From Pseudomonadota bacterium (GTDB lineage: Bacteria > Pseudomonadota > Gammaproteobacteria > Burkholderiales > Gallionellaceae): DNA of 64,000 nucleotides. Below the pieces are notes generated by a model. The model did not search any database, was not told where the DNA came from, and worked only from the letters and a program-made list of their open reading frames with translations. The stretch is taken from positions 186,001 through 250,000 of the forward strand of contig JAJYLY010000001.1 in assembly GCA_021787435.1 (NCBI GenBank), read 5' to 3'. Shown here piece after piece: positions 1 through 9,917 of this stretch (positions are counted from its first letter, which is position 1; each line of letters opens with the position of its first letter). The position numbers were made by a program, and so were the translations under genes.

Positions 1-2609
1 GCGACATCCCCCACCTGTTTGTAAACCTGTGCCAGTGCCGACCCGCCCATGCGGTTCTTGCCTTGCCCCAGATCGATGAGCAGCAAGGTCGTATCAAGCT
101 CGGCAAGAAGTTCTGGCGTGAGCGTTGCACGCGCATCCGTGCAGGGCGCGAAGGCCGTCACAATTAGCGACAGAGGGGATGTGACCGACTTATCCTCTGC
201 GCCTTCCTGCCAAGTGGTTTTCATCGACATCGAATCCTTGCCGACCGGAATGCTGATGCCAAGCGCGGGGCAAAGTTCCATGCCCACTGCTCTCACGGCT
301 TCGAATAGCGCCGCATCTTCCCCGTGGTGACCTGCGGCCGCCATCCAGTTGGCCGACAATTTGATGTCGCCAATTTTTTCAATACGCGCTGCCGTGATGT
401 TGGTAATCGCCTCACCCACGGCCATACGAGCGGAAGCGGCCGAATTGATCAACGCCAGCGGCGTGCGCTCTCCCAATGCAAATGCCTCGCCAAGATGCGT
501 GTTGTATCCCCTCAAGGTGACCGCCACATCCGCCACAGGCACCTGCCAGGGACCAATCATTTGGTCGCGCGCGGTCATGCCTCCCACTGTGCGGTCACCA
601 ATGCTGATCAGAAAAGTCTTATTGGCAACCGAAGGCAGGCGCAGCACGCGCCCGATGGATTCCGCAAGATCGAGCGTACTGGTGTCGAAATGCTCCAGCT
701 TCGCCGTTTCACGGTTCACGGCCCGCGTCATCTTTGGCGGCTTGCCAAGCAATACCGATAGCGGCATGTTCACAGGGTCGTTTTTGAATTCTTCATCGTG
801 CACGACGATCCGGTCTTCTTCGAGCGCCACGCCAACCACCGCAAACGGGCAGCGTTCGCGCTCGCAGAACGCGCTAAACTCTTCCAGGCGCTCAGGTGCA
901 ATCGCCAGCACATAGCGCTCTTGGGATTCATTGCACCAGATCTGTTTGGGCGACATGCCGGTCTCGTCGAGCGGAATCTTGCGAAGTTCAAAAAGCGCCC
1001 CTTTGCCTCCACCGTGCACCAATTCCGGCAGCGCATTGGACATGCCGCCGGCACCCACATCGTGTATCGAAAGTATCGGGTTATCCTTGCCCATTTGCCA
1101 GCAGCGGTCTATCACTTCCTGGGCACGGCGCTGCATCTCGGGGTTGCCGCGCTGCACCGAATCAAAATCCAAATTTTCGGCATTGCTGCCTGTGTCCATG
1201 CTGGACGCAGCACCCCCGCCCAGCCCGATCAGCATGCCGGGTCCGCCCAGATGCACGATCAGCGCGCCCGTCGGCAGAGCGTGTTTTTGCGTGTGCTGTG
1301 CGGATATGCTGCCAAGGCCGCCAGCCAGCATGATGGGTTTGTGATAGCCGCGCATCTCACCACCGACACGCTCCTCGAAAGTGCGAAAATAGCCTGCCAG
1401 ATTCGGGCGACCGAATTCGTTATTGAACGCGGCAGCGCCCAATGGTCCGTCCAGCATGATCTGCAAGGGGGTAACGATGCGGGAAGGCTTCCCATATTGC
1501 GCAAGGGTGGAACGGGAGGTTCCGGGCACACTGCGGCATCCTCCTTGCGAGGAACAGGCCTCCCATGGCTGCTCATACCCGGGAATATTCAGGTTGGACA
1601 CGGAAAATCCGGTCAGCCCCGCCTTCGGCTTGGAACCCGTGCCAGTCGCTCCCTCGTCGCGTATCTCGCCGCCTGAGCCTGTGGCTGCACCTGCAAAAGG
1701 CGCGATGGCTGTCGGATGATTGTGGGTCTCAACTTTCATCAGCGTGTGCGTCAACTCCTCGCTGAATGCGTAACTTTTGTCGGTGCGCGGATAAAAACGC
1801 GCGATGTTTGCCCCTTCGATGACCGAGGAATTGTCCGAATACGCGATGACCGTCCCTTTGGGACTTGCCTTGTGGGTATTGCGTATCATGCCGAACAGCG
1901 ACATGCTCTGCGCCTCGCCATCTATTACCCAGTCGGCATTGAATATCTTGTGGCGGCAATGTTCTGAATTCGCCTGCGCGAACATCATCAGCTCAACATC
2001 GGTGGGATTGCGCTTGAGCTTTTTGAAATTCTCCACCAGATAGTCGATCTCGTCAGCGGACAATGCAAGACCCATCTCGCGGTTGGCTTTAATCAGCTCA
2101 TCGGCTCCGCCTTGCAGGATGTCCACGGTTGCAAGCGGTTGAGGCTTACCATCGCGGAAAATTTTTTCTGCGGCACCGTCTGGCGTATCCAACACAGACT
2201 CGGTCATGCGGTCATGCAGCAGCGGCAACACTGCCGCCCTGTCGGCCATGCTCAATCCGGCTTTCAGGTAATAGATCACGCCGCGCTCGATACGCTCTAT
2301 CCCGTCGAGTCCGCAATGCTGCGCGATGTCTGTGGCCTTGGTCGACCAGGGCGATATCGTGCTCAGACGCGGCACCACCAGCACGCGGAGAAATTCGCCT
2401 TTGGGCTCGCCCGCCGTTTCATCAAGGCCCAGCACCTTGTCCAGCAGCTTCTCCTCTGCCTTGGTCAGCGTCTTGGCGCGCAGAGAACTGAAATAGCAAT
2501 GCCGGGTGTCAGCGATCCAAGCATCAGGCGCGACCGCTTTTAATGCTGAACGCAATTTTTCAAGACGGAATGCCGAAAGGGCTGAACTGCCGAAAGAGAC
2601 TTTGAACAT
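1..2609 (-). CDS. purL: phosphoribosylformylglycinamidine synthase (3' end outside window)
   Basis: About 869 codons of the large single-chain PurL (usually near 1300 residues); the C-terminal glutaminase part lies beyond base 1. It makes FGAM from FGAR, ATP and glutamine in purine synthesis. The frame is open from the ATG at 2609 to the window edge, with no interruption. Visible family signatures include the N-terminal MFKVSFG start, the [10 protein letters not shown] segment, the [13 protein letters not shown] segment and a [11 protein letters not shown] glycine-rich loop. Assignment rests on recognised family sequence along the whole length. It is divergent from nnrD, with 56 bp between the two starts. 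Confidence 0.96.
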   Translation of the reverse strand, partial: MFKVSFGSSALSAFRLEKLRSALKAVAPDAWIADTRHCYFSSLRAKTLTKAEEKLLDKVLGLDETAGEPKGEFLRVLVVPRLSTISPWSTKATDIAQHCGLDGIERIERGVIYYLKAGLSMADRAAVLPLLHDRMTESVLDTPDGAAEKIFRDGKPQPLATVDILQGGADELIKANREMGLALSADEIDYLVENFKKLKRNPTDVELMMFAQANSEHCRHKIFNADWVIDGEAQSMSLFGMIRNTHKASPKGTVIAYSDNSSVIEGANIARFYPRTDKSYAFSEELTHTLMKVETHNHPTAIAPFAGAATGSGGEIRDEGATGTGSKPKAGLTGFSVSNLNIPGYEQPWEACSSQGGCRSVPGTSRSTLAQYGKPSRIVTPLQIMLDGPLGAAAFNNEFGRPNLAGYFRTFEERVGGEMRGYHKPIMLAGGLGSISAQHTQKHALPTGALIVHLGGPGMLIGLGGGAASSMDTGSNAENLDFDSVQRGNPEMQRRAQEVIDRCWQMGKDNPILSIHDVGAGGMSNALPELVHGGGKGALFELRKIPLDETGMSPKQIWCNESQERYVLAIAPERLEEFSAFCERERCPFAVVGVALEEDRIVVHDEEFKNDPVNMPLSVLLGKPPKMTRAVNRETAKLEHFDTSTLDLAESIGRVLRLPSVANKTFLISIGDRTVGGMTARDQMIGPWQVPVADVAVTLRGYNTHLGEAFALGERTPLALINSAASARMAVGEAITNITAARIEKIGDIKLSANWMAAAGHHGEDAALFEAVRAVGMELCPALGISIPVGKDSMSMKTTWQEGAEDKSVTSPLSLIVTAFAPCTDARATLTPELLAELDTTLLLIDLGQGKNRMGGSALAQVYKQVGDV

Positions 2610-2665
2610 GGCGGATGAGAATAAAATTCGGGACGCGATTATACTATGCCACGCGCTCAAGATAG

Positions 2666-3508
2666 ATGCCCATCATGAATCCACACACCATAGAACAAAG
2701 CCGGATAGCAAAGCTGCCTCAACGTCCGCGGGACAGCCACAAAGGTATGTATGGCACAGTAGTGGTTATCGGGGGGGCATCAGGCATGACAGGCGCAGCG
2801 CTGCTGGCCGCAAGAGCAGCTCTCAAACTAGGCACAGGCGCTGTGCATGCAGTGCTACTGGCAGAAAACGCCCCTGCTTTAGATATCATGCAGCCCGAGC
2901 TGATGCTGCATGGCGCGCATAGCGCGCTTCCACACGCCACCGCAATGTTGGCAGGCTGCGGAATGGGGCTCGATGCGACAGCGCAAAAGCTGCTGGTCAA
3001 GGCGCTGCACAGCAATGCAGCGCTGGTGCTCGATGCCGATGCGCTGAACCTGATTTCCATGCATGGCGAATTGCGCAGGCTTTTGATTGCGCGTAAAGAA
3101 CCCTCCGCGCTCACCCCGCATCCGGCCGAGGCTGCCCGCCTGCTCGGCTGCACCACGGAAAAAGTACAGCAGGATCGCATCGCATCGGCACAGCAACTAG
3201 CCAGGACATTCGGCTGCTCGGTGGTGTTAAAAGGCGCCGATAGCCTGTGCGCAACGCGCGATATGCGCCTGTTCATGAATAAAACCGGCAATCCGGGCAT
3301 GAGCGCGCCCGGCATGGGAGATGTGCTTGCCGGCATGATCACTGCTTTCATCGCTCAGGGTTTGCGCATCGACGATGCGCTGCTTCTGGCGGTGCACCTG
3401 CATGGCGCTGCAGGCGATGAGCTGGCAAGACAGCATGCTGTCGGCATGACTGCGAGCGAACTCACCGATCAAGCACGTCTGCTTTTAAACAAATGGGGTT
3501 CAACCTGA
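2666..3508 (+). CDS. nnrD: ADP-dependent NAD(P)H-hydrate dehydratase
   Basis: A 280-residue carbohydrate-kinase-fold (YjeF C-terminal) protein that repairs damaged NAD(P)H hydrates using ADP. Seen: the N-terminal [17 protein letters not shown] loop, a [13 protein letters not shown] segment typical of the active site, VVLKGADS, and the nucleotide-binding [17 protein letters not shown] motif near residues 209-225. The N-terminal epimerase half (NnrE) found in fused YjeF proteins is absent, so this is the stand-alone dehydratase. The start is uncertain: a second ATG at 2675 is equally possible and neither has a clear Shine-Dalgarno. It is divergent from purL. Confidence 0.93.
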   Translation: MPIMNPHTIEQSRIAKLPQRPRDSHKGMYGTVVVIGGASGMTGAALLAARAALKLGTGAVHAVLLAENAPALDIMQPELMLHGAHSALPHATAMLAGCGMGLDATAQKLLVKALHSNAALVLDADALNLISMHGELRRLLIARKEPSALTPHPAEAARLLGCTTEKVQQDRIASAQQLARTFGCSVVLKGADSLCATRDMRLFMNKTGNPGMSAPGMGDVLAGMITAFIAQGLRIDDALLLAVHLHGAAGDELARQHAVGMTASELTDQARLLLNKWGST

Positions 3509-3544
3509 TCTATTCTGTCACCTGATGCGAATACCAACTGATCC

Positions 3545-4300
3545 ATGACCACTCCGATCGACATCTCTGAAAAATCCGGCGTGCGCTATCTGCACTTCGG
3601 CTCACCCTGGATACAGGGCGCGATGCGCATCGCGCGCCCTTGGAGTCTGGAACTGGAGTACACTCGAGAGATGATGGCATCCCTGCTGCTGCGCGACGAA
3701 TCAAGATGGCCGCGCAAGGTTCTGCTGATCGGCCTGGGCGCTGCTTCACTGACCAAATTTCTATACCGTTATCGGCCGCTCTCACACCTCACCATCGTCG
3801 AAATCGATCCCTCTGTGGTAGCTGCCGCAAGGCATTTCTTCAAACTACCGGAAGATGACAGGCGCATCCACATGGTGATCGGCGACGGCGCAGAATATAT
3901 GCTGGCTACAGACAAAAAATTTGACCTGATCCTAGTGGATGGCTTCAATGAACATGCGCAGCCGGGTCAGTTGAACAGCCTGCCCTTCTATCAGGCCTGC
4001 CGCAGCCGCCTGTCCAGGCAGGGCATCATGGCGGTCAACCTGCTTGGCCTATCCAAGGGCGTGCTGGGTGGCTTCGCGCATATACATCAGGCCTTCGACG
4101 AGCGCGCGCTGATGTTCCCTTCCTGCGAGAGCGGCAACACCATCGCCTTTGCTGTTGACGGCGATGAAATCAGCATCCATCTTGACGACATGAAAGAAGG
4201 CGCGCTGTCGCTGAAAGAGGAAACCGGGCTTAACCTGCTCCCCACCCTGGCAAGGCTCGCGCAGGCCAGAACCTGCAAGAACAACACGCTAATTCTGTAA
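3545..4300 (+). CDS. spermidine-synthase-like (polyamine aminopropyltransferase fold) methyltransferase
   Basis: A 251-residue class I SAM-binding-fold protein of the spermidine synthase superfamily. Seen: the glycine-rich nucleoside loop LLIGLGAASLTKF (about residues 57-69), an acidic VEIDPSVV strand end and a DLILVDGF motif near residue 130. It is shorter than SpeE and lacks its N-terminal beta-stranded domain, so polyamine synthesis should not be assumed. Similar short proteins are usually annotated as spermidine-synthase-like or fused-type methyltransferases. It lies 36 bp after nnrD on the same strand. The substrate is unknown. Confidence 0.8.
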   Translation: MTTPIDISEKSGVRYLHFGSPWIQGAMRIARPWSLELEYTREMMASLLLRDESRWPRKVLLIGLGAASLTKFLYRYRPLSHLTIVEIDPSVVAAARHFFKLPEDDRRIHMVIGDGAEYMLATDKKFDLILVDGFNEHAQPGQLNSLPFYQACRSRLSRQGIMAVNLLGLSKGVLGGFAHIHQAFDERALMFPSCESGNTIAFAVDGDEISIHLDDMKEGALSLKEETGLNLLPTLARLAQARTCKNNTLIL

Positions 4301-4305
4301 CTGAC

Positions 4306-4830
4306 TTACCTACGGCGCAGTATCATGCGTTCGAGCAGGCGATCCTTCGCAATGAACTGGTGCTTCAAGGCGCCCAGCACATGGATGATTACTACTGCGA
4401 TCAGCACATTCACCAATGTTCCGTGCAGACTATGCACCAGCAGCCCGTGATAGCCGTGCGCCTTGGGCAGCATGTTCGCATTCTGGGCAAGCAGAGCCTT
4501 GCCCACGCTGCTCTGGATCACGGTCAGCACGCCGCTGATCGGCACCATTAGCAACAAAAGATAAAGCAGGTGATGCACGCCATGGGCTACCTTATCCATC
4601 ATCGTATTGCCCATGGCCGGTGGCACGCCATCCTTGCTTCGGAAAAAAAGGCGCATCGTTATCAGCAACAATATCACAATGCCTACTGAAGCATGGACGA
4701 TATAGCCCAGAAGGGTCGCGCGGCTCTCGTCGGTAGAATCGGACAGTGTATCTCCCAGATACCAAGCGAGCAAAAGCAGCGCCAGCGTCAGCCAGTGTGC
4801 GATTACCATGCGTTTACTGTATTGCGTCAT
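4306..4830 (-). CDS. cytochrome b561 family membrane protein
   Basis: A 174-residue protein with four hydrophobic membrane segments and a start of the CybB type (MTQYSKRMVIAHWL). Histidines expected to bind two b hemes sit in the first helix (H14), in the HASVG helix, in HGVHHLLY and in the last helix (IIHVLGALKHQF). The family moves electrons between quinol and periplasmic acceptors. The start at 4830 is preferred over an upstream in-frame start at 4956 because a strong AAAGGAAAGAG ribosome site sits directly before it and the family N-terminus fits. It ends 6 bp from the convergent upstream gene. Confidence 0.9.
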   Translation of the reverse strand: MTQYSKRMVIAHWLTLALLLLAWYLGDTLSDSTDESRATLLGYIVHASVGIVILLLITMRLFFRSKDGVPPAMGNTMMDKVAHGVHHLLYLLLLMVPISGVLTVIQSSVGKALLAQNANMLPKAHGYHGLLVHSLHGTLVNVLIAVVIIHVLGALKHQFIAKDRLLERMILRRR

Positions 4831-4974
4831 CTCTTTCCTTTCATCAGAATCGTCAAGCCAATCGGGCAATATTAACCCAACAAAGTTCCTTTGCGGGAAA
4901 AATTCGCGCACTGCTGACATGCGCACTGATGTCGCGGTATGCTTCACCTCTAGCAATGCAGAAAGCCTTGCGAC

Positions 4975-7467
4975 ATGAACGCAACCTTAGGACTCACCAC
5001 GTCAGAAGCCGAACAGCGATTGGCCGAGACAGGCTATAACGAACTGGCGCCACCCCATGCGCGGCGTTTTTACGAAATCACAGCCGACATTCTGCGCGAA
5101 CCGATGTTCCTGCTGCTGATTGCCGCAGGCATCATTTATCTTCTGCTGGGCAGTCTGGAGGATGCGCTGATGCTGCTCTGCTTCGTCTTGGTCGTAATCG
5201 CGATGACGGCATTTCAAGCGCAAAAAAGCGAAAGGGTTATGGATGCCTTGCGCGAATTGTCCAGTCCGCGCGCAAAGGTCATGCGCGATGGCAAACCGCA
5301 GCGCATCGCAGGGCGCGAAGTCGTGATCGACGACCTTCTGCTACTTACTGAAGGCGACCGGGTTGCCGCCGATGCGGTACTGATAAGCTGCAACGATTTA
5401 ATGGCCGACGAATCCATGCTGACCGGCGAATCGGTTCCGGTGCGCAAACAGGCTGATGGGCAAAAAACCGCAACCATGGAGCCTGGCGGAGACGATCAGC
5501 CTTTCGTTTATGCAGGTACGGTGCTGGTGCAAGGCAGCGGCATCGCTCGCGTCATTGCCACCGGGAAATCAAGCGCTATCGGCAGGATAGGCAAGTCACT
5601 CGAAGACACCTCATCCGGCACATCCCCGTTGCGCATACAGACAGCGCATCTGGTGCGTTATCTTGCGATTGCAGCCCTTTCCATCTGCACGGCGCTGGTG
5701 CTCATCTACGGTTATACGCGGGGCCACTGGCTCAACGCACTGCTAGCTGGCATCACGCTGGCGATGTCCACTCTGCCTGAAGAATTTCCGGTGATCCTGT
5801 CCGTATTCATGTCGCTGGGTTCATGGCGCATCTCTCAGCACCATGTACTCACGCGCAGACTGGATGCCATCGAAACGCTAGGCGCTGCCACCTTGCTATG
5901 CACCGACAAGACCGGCACCCTGACCCAGAACCGCATGGCTATCAAAAAGCTCTATGGTAACGGGCAGATGCTGCATGTGCACGAACTCTCCGAACTGCCT
6001 GAGCCCTGGCATGAGCTGGTTGAATTCGGCATACTGGCAAGCGAAAAAGATCCGTTCGACCCGATGGAACGCGCTTTGCATGAGCTTGGCAAGCGCACCT
6101 TGAGCGGTAGCGAACACCTGCATGAGCAATGGGAGATCGTCCACGAATACAGCCTTTCACCTGAGATGCTGGCCATGTCCCATGTCTGGCAAGGCGGCGA
6201 TCAACCCCATCATCTGGTCGCCGCCAAAGGCGCGCCTGAAGCCATCATCGACCTTTGTCACCTACCAGAAAATGAAGCGCTATCCATCGCACAAGTCGCG
6301 TCCAACATGGCCGATGAAGGCCTGCGCGTGCTGGGTGTTGCGCGTGCCCGATTGATTCCGGGACAGCGCTGGCCGAAGCGCCAGCACGACATCGAATTTT
6401 CCTTCGTCGGCCTACTGGGACTCAGCGACCCAATCCGCAAAGGCGTGACCGATGCGATTGAGCAGTGCCATGCAGCAGGTATCCGGGTGGTGATGATCAC
6501 AGGCGACCATGCCAGAACGGCTGTTGCCATCGGCCGCGAACTGGGCCTGCCGGCACAGCATGTCATGACTGGCGCTGAATTGAACGATTTATCTAATATT
6601 GAGCTGCGCGCAAGGCTGCGCGATATACAAGTATTTGCGCGCATCGCACCACAGCAGAAATTGCGTCTTGTAGAAGGCTTCAAGGCGAATGGCGAAATCG
6701 TCGCGATGACGGGCGATGGCGTGAACGATGCACCCGCGCTCAAGGCAGCTCACATCGGTGTTGCGATGGGAAACCGAGGTACGGACGTTGCGCGCGAAGC
6801 GGCAGCGCTCGTGCTGCTCGACGACGACTTCACTTCTCTGGTTGCAACTGTGCGCCTAGGACGGCGCATATATGACAATCTGAGACACGCGATGAGCTAC
6901 ACGCTGTCCGTGCATCTGCCCATCGTCGGCATCGCGATGCTGCCGGTATTGCTTGGCAGGCCTCTGATCCTGATGCCTGCTCACATCATGTTCCTGGAGC
7001 TGATCATAAGTCCTGCCTGCTCGATCTTTTTCGAAGCCGAGGCGGAGGAGCGCAACATCATGCAGCGCCCGCCCAGAAGCGCTACTGAGAAGCTGTTTTC
7101 CGGAAAACGGATGGCAGTCAGCCTGTGGCAGGGCATTGCTGCGCTCACCGCAGCCTTCGCCATTTATGTATGGGCATCATGGAGCGCTCTTGACGAAAAC
7201 ACTGTGCGCGCTTTTGTCTTCAGCGGCATGGTGACAGGGAACATCGCACTGTTATGGGCCAACCGCTCGCCTTCTAAGCTGCAAAAAAACCCTGTGCTGC
7301 GCTGGATACTGCTTGGCAGTATTGGCGCCCTGCTACTGGTTCTCAACCTCCCCATACTGCGCGAGCTGTTTCATTTCTCAGGCAACGTATTGTTCATACT
7401 GTTTGTCGGCATGCTTTCAGCCCTGAGCACGGGACTGCTGAGCAGCGCGGTAAAACGTGTAGGTTAA
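4975..7467 (+). CDS. P-type cation-transporting ATPase (P2-like)
   Basis: An 830-residue P-type ATPase in the inner membrane. It has the N-terminal cation ATPase domain, actuator TGES at 150-153, phosphorylation motif DKTGTLT starting at D311, and hinge TGDGVNDAP from about 579. About ten hydrophobic segments fit the P2 layout. The helix-4 ion-site motif is PEEFP (268-272), where SERCA-type calcium pumps usually have PEGLP. It has no N-terminal metal-binding Cys motif and no CPC, so it is not a P1B heavy-metal pump. The ion is not determinable from sequence. Divergent from the cytochrome b561 gene; followed by convergent fur. Confidence 0.92.
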   Translation: MNATLGLTTSEAEQRLAETGYNELAPPHARRFYEITADILREPMFLLLIAAGIIYLLLGSLEDALMLLCFVLVVIAMTAFQAQKSERVMDALRELSSPRAKVMRDGKPQRIAGREVVIDDLLLLTEGDRVAADAVLISCNDLMADESMLTGESVPVRKQADGQKTATMEPGGDDQPFVYAGTVLVQGSGIARVIATGKSSAIGRIGKSLEDTSSGTSPLRIQTAHLVRYLAIAALSICTALVLIYGYTRGHWLNALLAGITLAMSTLPEEFPVILSVFMSLGSWRISQHHVLTRRLDAIETLGAATLLCTDKTGTLTQNRMAIKKLYGNGQMLHVHELSELPEPWHELVEFGILASEKDPFDPMERALHELGKRTLSGSEHLHEQWEIVHEYSLSPEMLAMSHVWQGGDQPHHLVAAKGAPEAIIDLCHLPENEALSIAQVASNMADEGLRVLGVARARLIPGQRWPKRQHDIEFSFVGLLGLSDPIRKGVTDAIEQCHAAGIRVVMITGDHARTAVAIGRELGLPAQHVMTGAELNDLSNIELRARLRDIQVFARIAPQQKLRLVEGFKANGEIVAMTGDGVNDAPALKAAHIGVAMGNRGTDVAREAAALVLLDDDFTSLVATVRLGRRIYDNLRHAMSYTLSVHLPIVGIAMLPVLLGRPLILMPAHIMFLELIISPACSIFFEAEAEERNIMQRPPRSATEKLFSGKRMAVSLWQGIAALTAAFAIYVWASWSALDENTVRAFVFSGMVTGNIALLWANRSPSKLQKNPVLRWILLGSIGALLLVLNLPILRELFHFSGNVLFILFVGMLSALSTGLLSSAVKRVG

Positions 7468-7480
7468 ACCTTAAAGGCGC

Positions 7481-7906
7481 TCAGTTCTTGTATTTGCATT
7501 TCGGCTTGATGCAGTTGGCGTAGATATAGAGCGAGTGGTCATGCAATTCAAAGCCGCGCTCAGACGCGGCTTTCTTCTGTCGCTGCTCTATGGTCGCGTC
7601 AAAGAACTCCTCGACTCGCCCACATTGCAGGCATACGATATGGTCGTGGTGGTCGCCCTGATTTAGCTCGAAAACCGACTTGTCGCCTTCGAAATGGTGT
7701 TTCACCAGGATCCCTGCCTGCTCGAACTGGTTCAACACGCGATACACGGTGGCAAGCCCGACGTCGTCTCCGCTTGCCAGCAACTTCTTGTAAACGTCCT
7801 CTGCACTCAAATGACGATCGTTGCCGCTTTCAAACAGGCTTAACACCTTGAGCCTGGGCAAAGTGGACTTCAAGCCAGCACTCTTAAGATGCAACAATTC
7901 GTTCAT
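7481..7906 (-). CDS. fur: ferric uptake regulator
   Basis: A 141-residue Fur-family metal-dependent repressor. Seen: winged-helix N-terminus (SAEDVYKKLL, GLATVYRVLNQFEQAGIL), the regulatory metal motif GDHHDHIVCLQCGRVEEF (about residues 84-101) with the CxxC pair, and a C-terminal Cys pair (CIKPKCKYKN). The start at 7906 has a GGAG ribosome site 8 bp upstream. It is divergently placed from the iron-uptake operon that carries a Fur-box match at 7962-7980, which supports true Fur rather than Zur or PerR. That functional choice remains an inference. Confidence 0.94.
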   Translation of the reverse strand: MNELLHLKSAGLKSTLPRLKVLSLFESGNDRHLSAEDVYKKLLASGDDVGLATVYRVLNQFEQAGILVKHHFEGDKSVFELNQGDHHDHIVCLQCGRVEEFFDATIEQRQKKAASERGFELHDHSLYIYANCIKPKCKYKN

Positions 7907-7961
7907 GGTGGAGTCTCCGCAAGGTGCAATAAAAAAATTATATCAAAAAGTTGTTGCAATT

Positions 7962-7980
7962 GCAAATGAGAATGATTAGC
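7962..7980 (+). promoter_or_regulatory. Fur box between fur and the iron-uptake operon
   Basis: The 19 bp GCAAATGAGAATGATTAGC match the classical Fur consensus (GATAATGATAATCATTATC) at 14 of 19 positions by hand alignment. It lies 44 bp upstream of the cupredoxin start at 8024. It could control both the iron operon and fur, since it sits in the 117 bp divergent interval. The surrounding ATTAGCATTAGCA adds partial further half-sites. Confidence 0.75.
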
Positions 7981-8023
7981 ATTAGCAGTATGAAGTTCAG
8001 ATCATTTCATACAAGGAAACAAC

Positions 8024-8365
8024 ATGCGACTCTTATTATCTCTGCTGGCAGGGACAGTACTGCTGAATAATCCAGTGCTGGCTGCCGGCGAACCGGCAAC
8101 CACACTGATCATTGACCACCAGAAATTTACCCCCACACAACTGAACATTCCAGTTGCAAGCAGGACGAAAATCATCATCCGCAATCAGGATGCGGTACCG
8201 ATCGAATTCGAAAGCTATGACCTTTCCCGCGAAATTGTAGTTCCCGGGCATGGCGAGGCGTCCATCTATATCGGGCCGCTGGAACCGGGCAGCTACCAGT
8301 TTTTCAACGATTTTGACCACGACATGCAAGGCACTGTCATCGTCAAACCTACAAAGGGAAACTGA
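8024..8365 (+). CDS. periplasmic cupredoxin-like protein of an iron-uptake operon
   Basis: A 113-residue secreted protein with a signal peptide cut near the VLAAGEP segment and one cupredoxin-type beta domain. The C-terminal part keeps FDHDMQGTVIV, corresponding to the His/Met end of cupredoxin copper sites. The Cys normally found in this loop is missing (the mature protein contains no Cys), so a type 1 blue copper site is not expected. In EfeO- and FetP-like systems, cupredoxin domains feed iron to FTR1 permeases. The FTR1 gene starts 2 bp after this stop, and the Fur box lies upstream. Role as an iron/copper-binding partner is inferred from that context. Confidence 0.85.
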   Translation: MRLLLSLLAGTVLLNNPVLAAGEPATTLIIDHQKFTPTQLNIPVASRTKIIIRNQDAVPIEFESYDLSREIVVPGHGEASIYIGPLEPGSYQFFNDFDHDMQGTVIVKPTKGN

Positions 8366-8367
8366 TC

Positions 8368-9186
8368 ATGCTTGCAACCGCGGTCATCATGTTTCGCGAA
8401 GTGCTGGAAGCCTCCCTCATCATCGCCATCGTGCTGAGCGCGAGCCGCGGCATCGAAAATCGCGGGCGCTGGGTCGCATCCGGTGCAGCTCTGGGACTTC
8501 TGGGTGCTGCCATCGTGGCCATGCTGGCCAATGTCGCCTCCTCCGAATTTTCGGGCAACGGACAGGCGCTGCTCAACGCGGCGATCCTACTCGGTGCAGT
8601 CATCATGCTGACTTGGCACAACGTATGGATGAGCGCTCATGGAAAACAGCTATCAACGGAAGTCAAGGCAGTCGGCGCAGACGTTGAATCCGGACAGCGC
8701 CCGATGGCCGCATTGCTGATCATCACGCTGGTGGCGGTGATGCGCGAAGGCTCCGAGGCGGTATTGTTTCTCTGGGCAATTGCCACAGGCGGCGAACAAG
8801 GCTCCCGCATGCTGATGGGAGGTGCAGGCGGCGTTGTTGCCGGAATCTTAGTAGGCATGCTTCTGTACCTTGGACTGCTGCGCATTCCCACCAGGCATTT
8901 CTTCAGCGTCACGAGCTGGCTGATCCTCTTTCTGGCAGCAGGTCTTGCAGCCCAGGCCGCTGGCTTCCTCAATCAGGTCGGCCTGTTGCCCGCATTGGGC
9001 AATGGCATATGGAACACATCCGGCATCCTGAGCCAGAATAGCCTACTCGGACAATTCCTGCATATATTGATCGGCTACATCGCGCGCCCATCAGGCATAC
9101 AAATCCTGTTCTATGTGGGCACCCTCATGAGCATTTTTTTGCTGATGCGCACCTATGGTAGCAATCGCAGGGATACACGCAGATGA
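8368..9186 (+). CDS. FTR1-family iron permease
   Basis: A 272-residue inner-membrane permease with about seven hydrophobic helices. Both FTR1 iron-binding REXXE motifs are present: REVLE at 10-14 and REGSE at 126-130. The family (FTR1/EfeU/FetM) imports iron, usually after oxidation or delivery by a periplasmic partner. It is the second gene of the operon after the cupredoxin (2 bp gap), and its stop overlaps the start of the next gene (ATGA). Expected to be Fur-repressed through the upstream site. Confidence 0.94.
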   Translation: MLATAVIMFREVLEASLIIAIVLSASRGIENRGRWVASGAALGLLGAAIVAMLANVASSEFSGNGQALLNAAILLGAVIMLTWHNVWMSAHGKQLSTEVKAVGADVESGQRPMAALLIITLVAVMREGSEAVLFLWAIATGGEQGSRMLMGGAGGVVAGILVGMLLYLGLLRIPTRHFFSVTSWLILFLAAGLAAQAAGFLNQVGLLPALGNGIWNTSGILSQNSLLGQFLHILIGYIARPSGIQILFYVGTLMSIFLLMRTYGSNRRDTRR

Positions 9187-9908
9187 GAATGAAATCAGGA
9201 GCTATCATGCTCCTTTGCCTTTGCGCCAACATCGCCCATGCGGACAACGATTACATCGTCTACTCGCCCACCGTCGTAGAGGGGCAAAGCGAAGTGGAAA
9301 CCTATGGCTTCAATTCCCGGGACGGCCGCAGCACGCTTAATGGCGCAAGCGGATACAACATCTCAGTAGCGCACAGCTTCACGAGCTGGTGGAAAGCCGA
9401 GGTCTATGTAGGAGAATTCAATCGCGATCCGGGAGGGCAGGCACACCCTTCGGGTTATGAACTGGAAAACACCTTTCAACTGACATCCCCCGGCGAATAC
9501 TGGGCCAACGTCGGTTTCCTGGCAGCCTACGCTCACAGCAAGCTGCAGGGCGTGCCAAGCACTCTTGAATTCGGCCCGCTGCTGGAAAAGATATCCGGAC
9601 ATATCGATCAGCGCTTCAATCTCATTTTTGGCAAAGGGGTAGGCAGCGACCAGAGCAGCGCCTATGCCTACCGCTCAGCCTACAGCCTGGGTTACAACAT
9701 CAATGCAGGGCGCGCCACCTATACTCCCGGCATGGAAGTCTATTTGAGACCTGCCGACAATGCCTACCAGATCGGGCCGGTGTTTTCAGGCGAGCTGAGA
9801 TCCCGTGGCGGGAAAGAGATGGAGTATAGCGTGGGCGTGGTGTTCGGCGTCAATCCCGGCGCGCCTGCCAAGACGCTGCTGGCCCGTCTGGAATACGAGT
9901 TCTTCTAA
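9183..9908 (+). CDS. predicted outer-membrane beta-barrel protein in the iron operon
   Basis: A 241-residue protein with a signal peptide (cut after NIAHA) and alternating polar/aromatic strands through the rest. It ends in LEYEFF, a typical C-terminal aromatic signature for outer-membrane barrel assembly. It overlaps the FTR1 stop by 4 bp, so it is translationally coupled. I do not recognise a characterised family. Context suggests a channel or partner for the metal taken up by FTR1; that is inference only. Confidence 0.75.
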   Translation: MRMKSGAIMLLCLCANIAHADNDYIVYSPTVVEGQSEVETYGFNSRDGRSTLNGASGYNISVAHSFTSWWKAEVYVGEFNRDPGGQAHPSGYELENTFQLTSPGEYWANVGFLAAYAHSKLQGVPSTLEFGPLLEKISGHIDQRFNLIFGKGVGSDQSSAYAYRSAYSLGYNINAGRATYTPGMEVYLRPADNAYQIGPVFSGELRSRGGKEMEYSVGVVFGVNPGAPAKTLLARLEYEFF

Positions 9909-9917
9909 TCTGATGCT

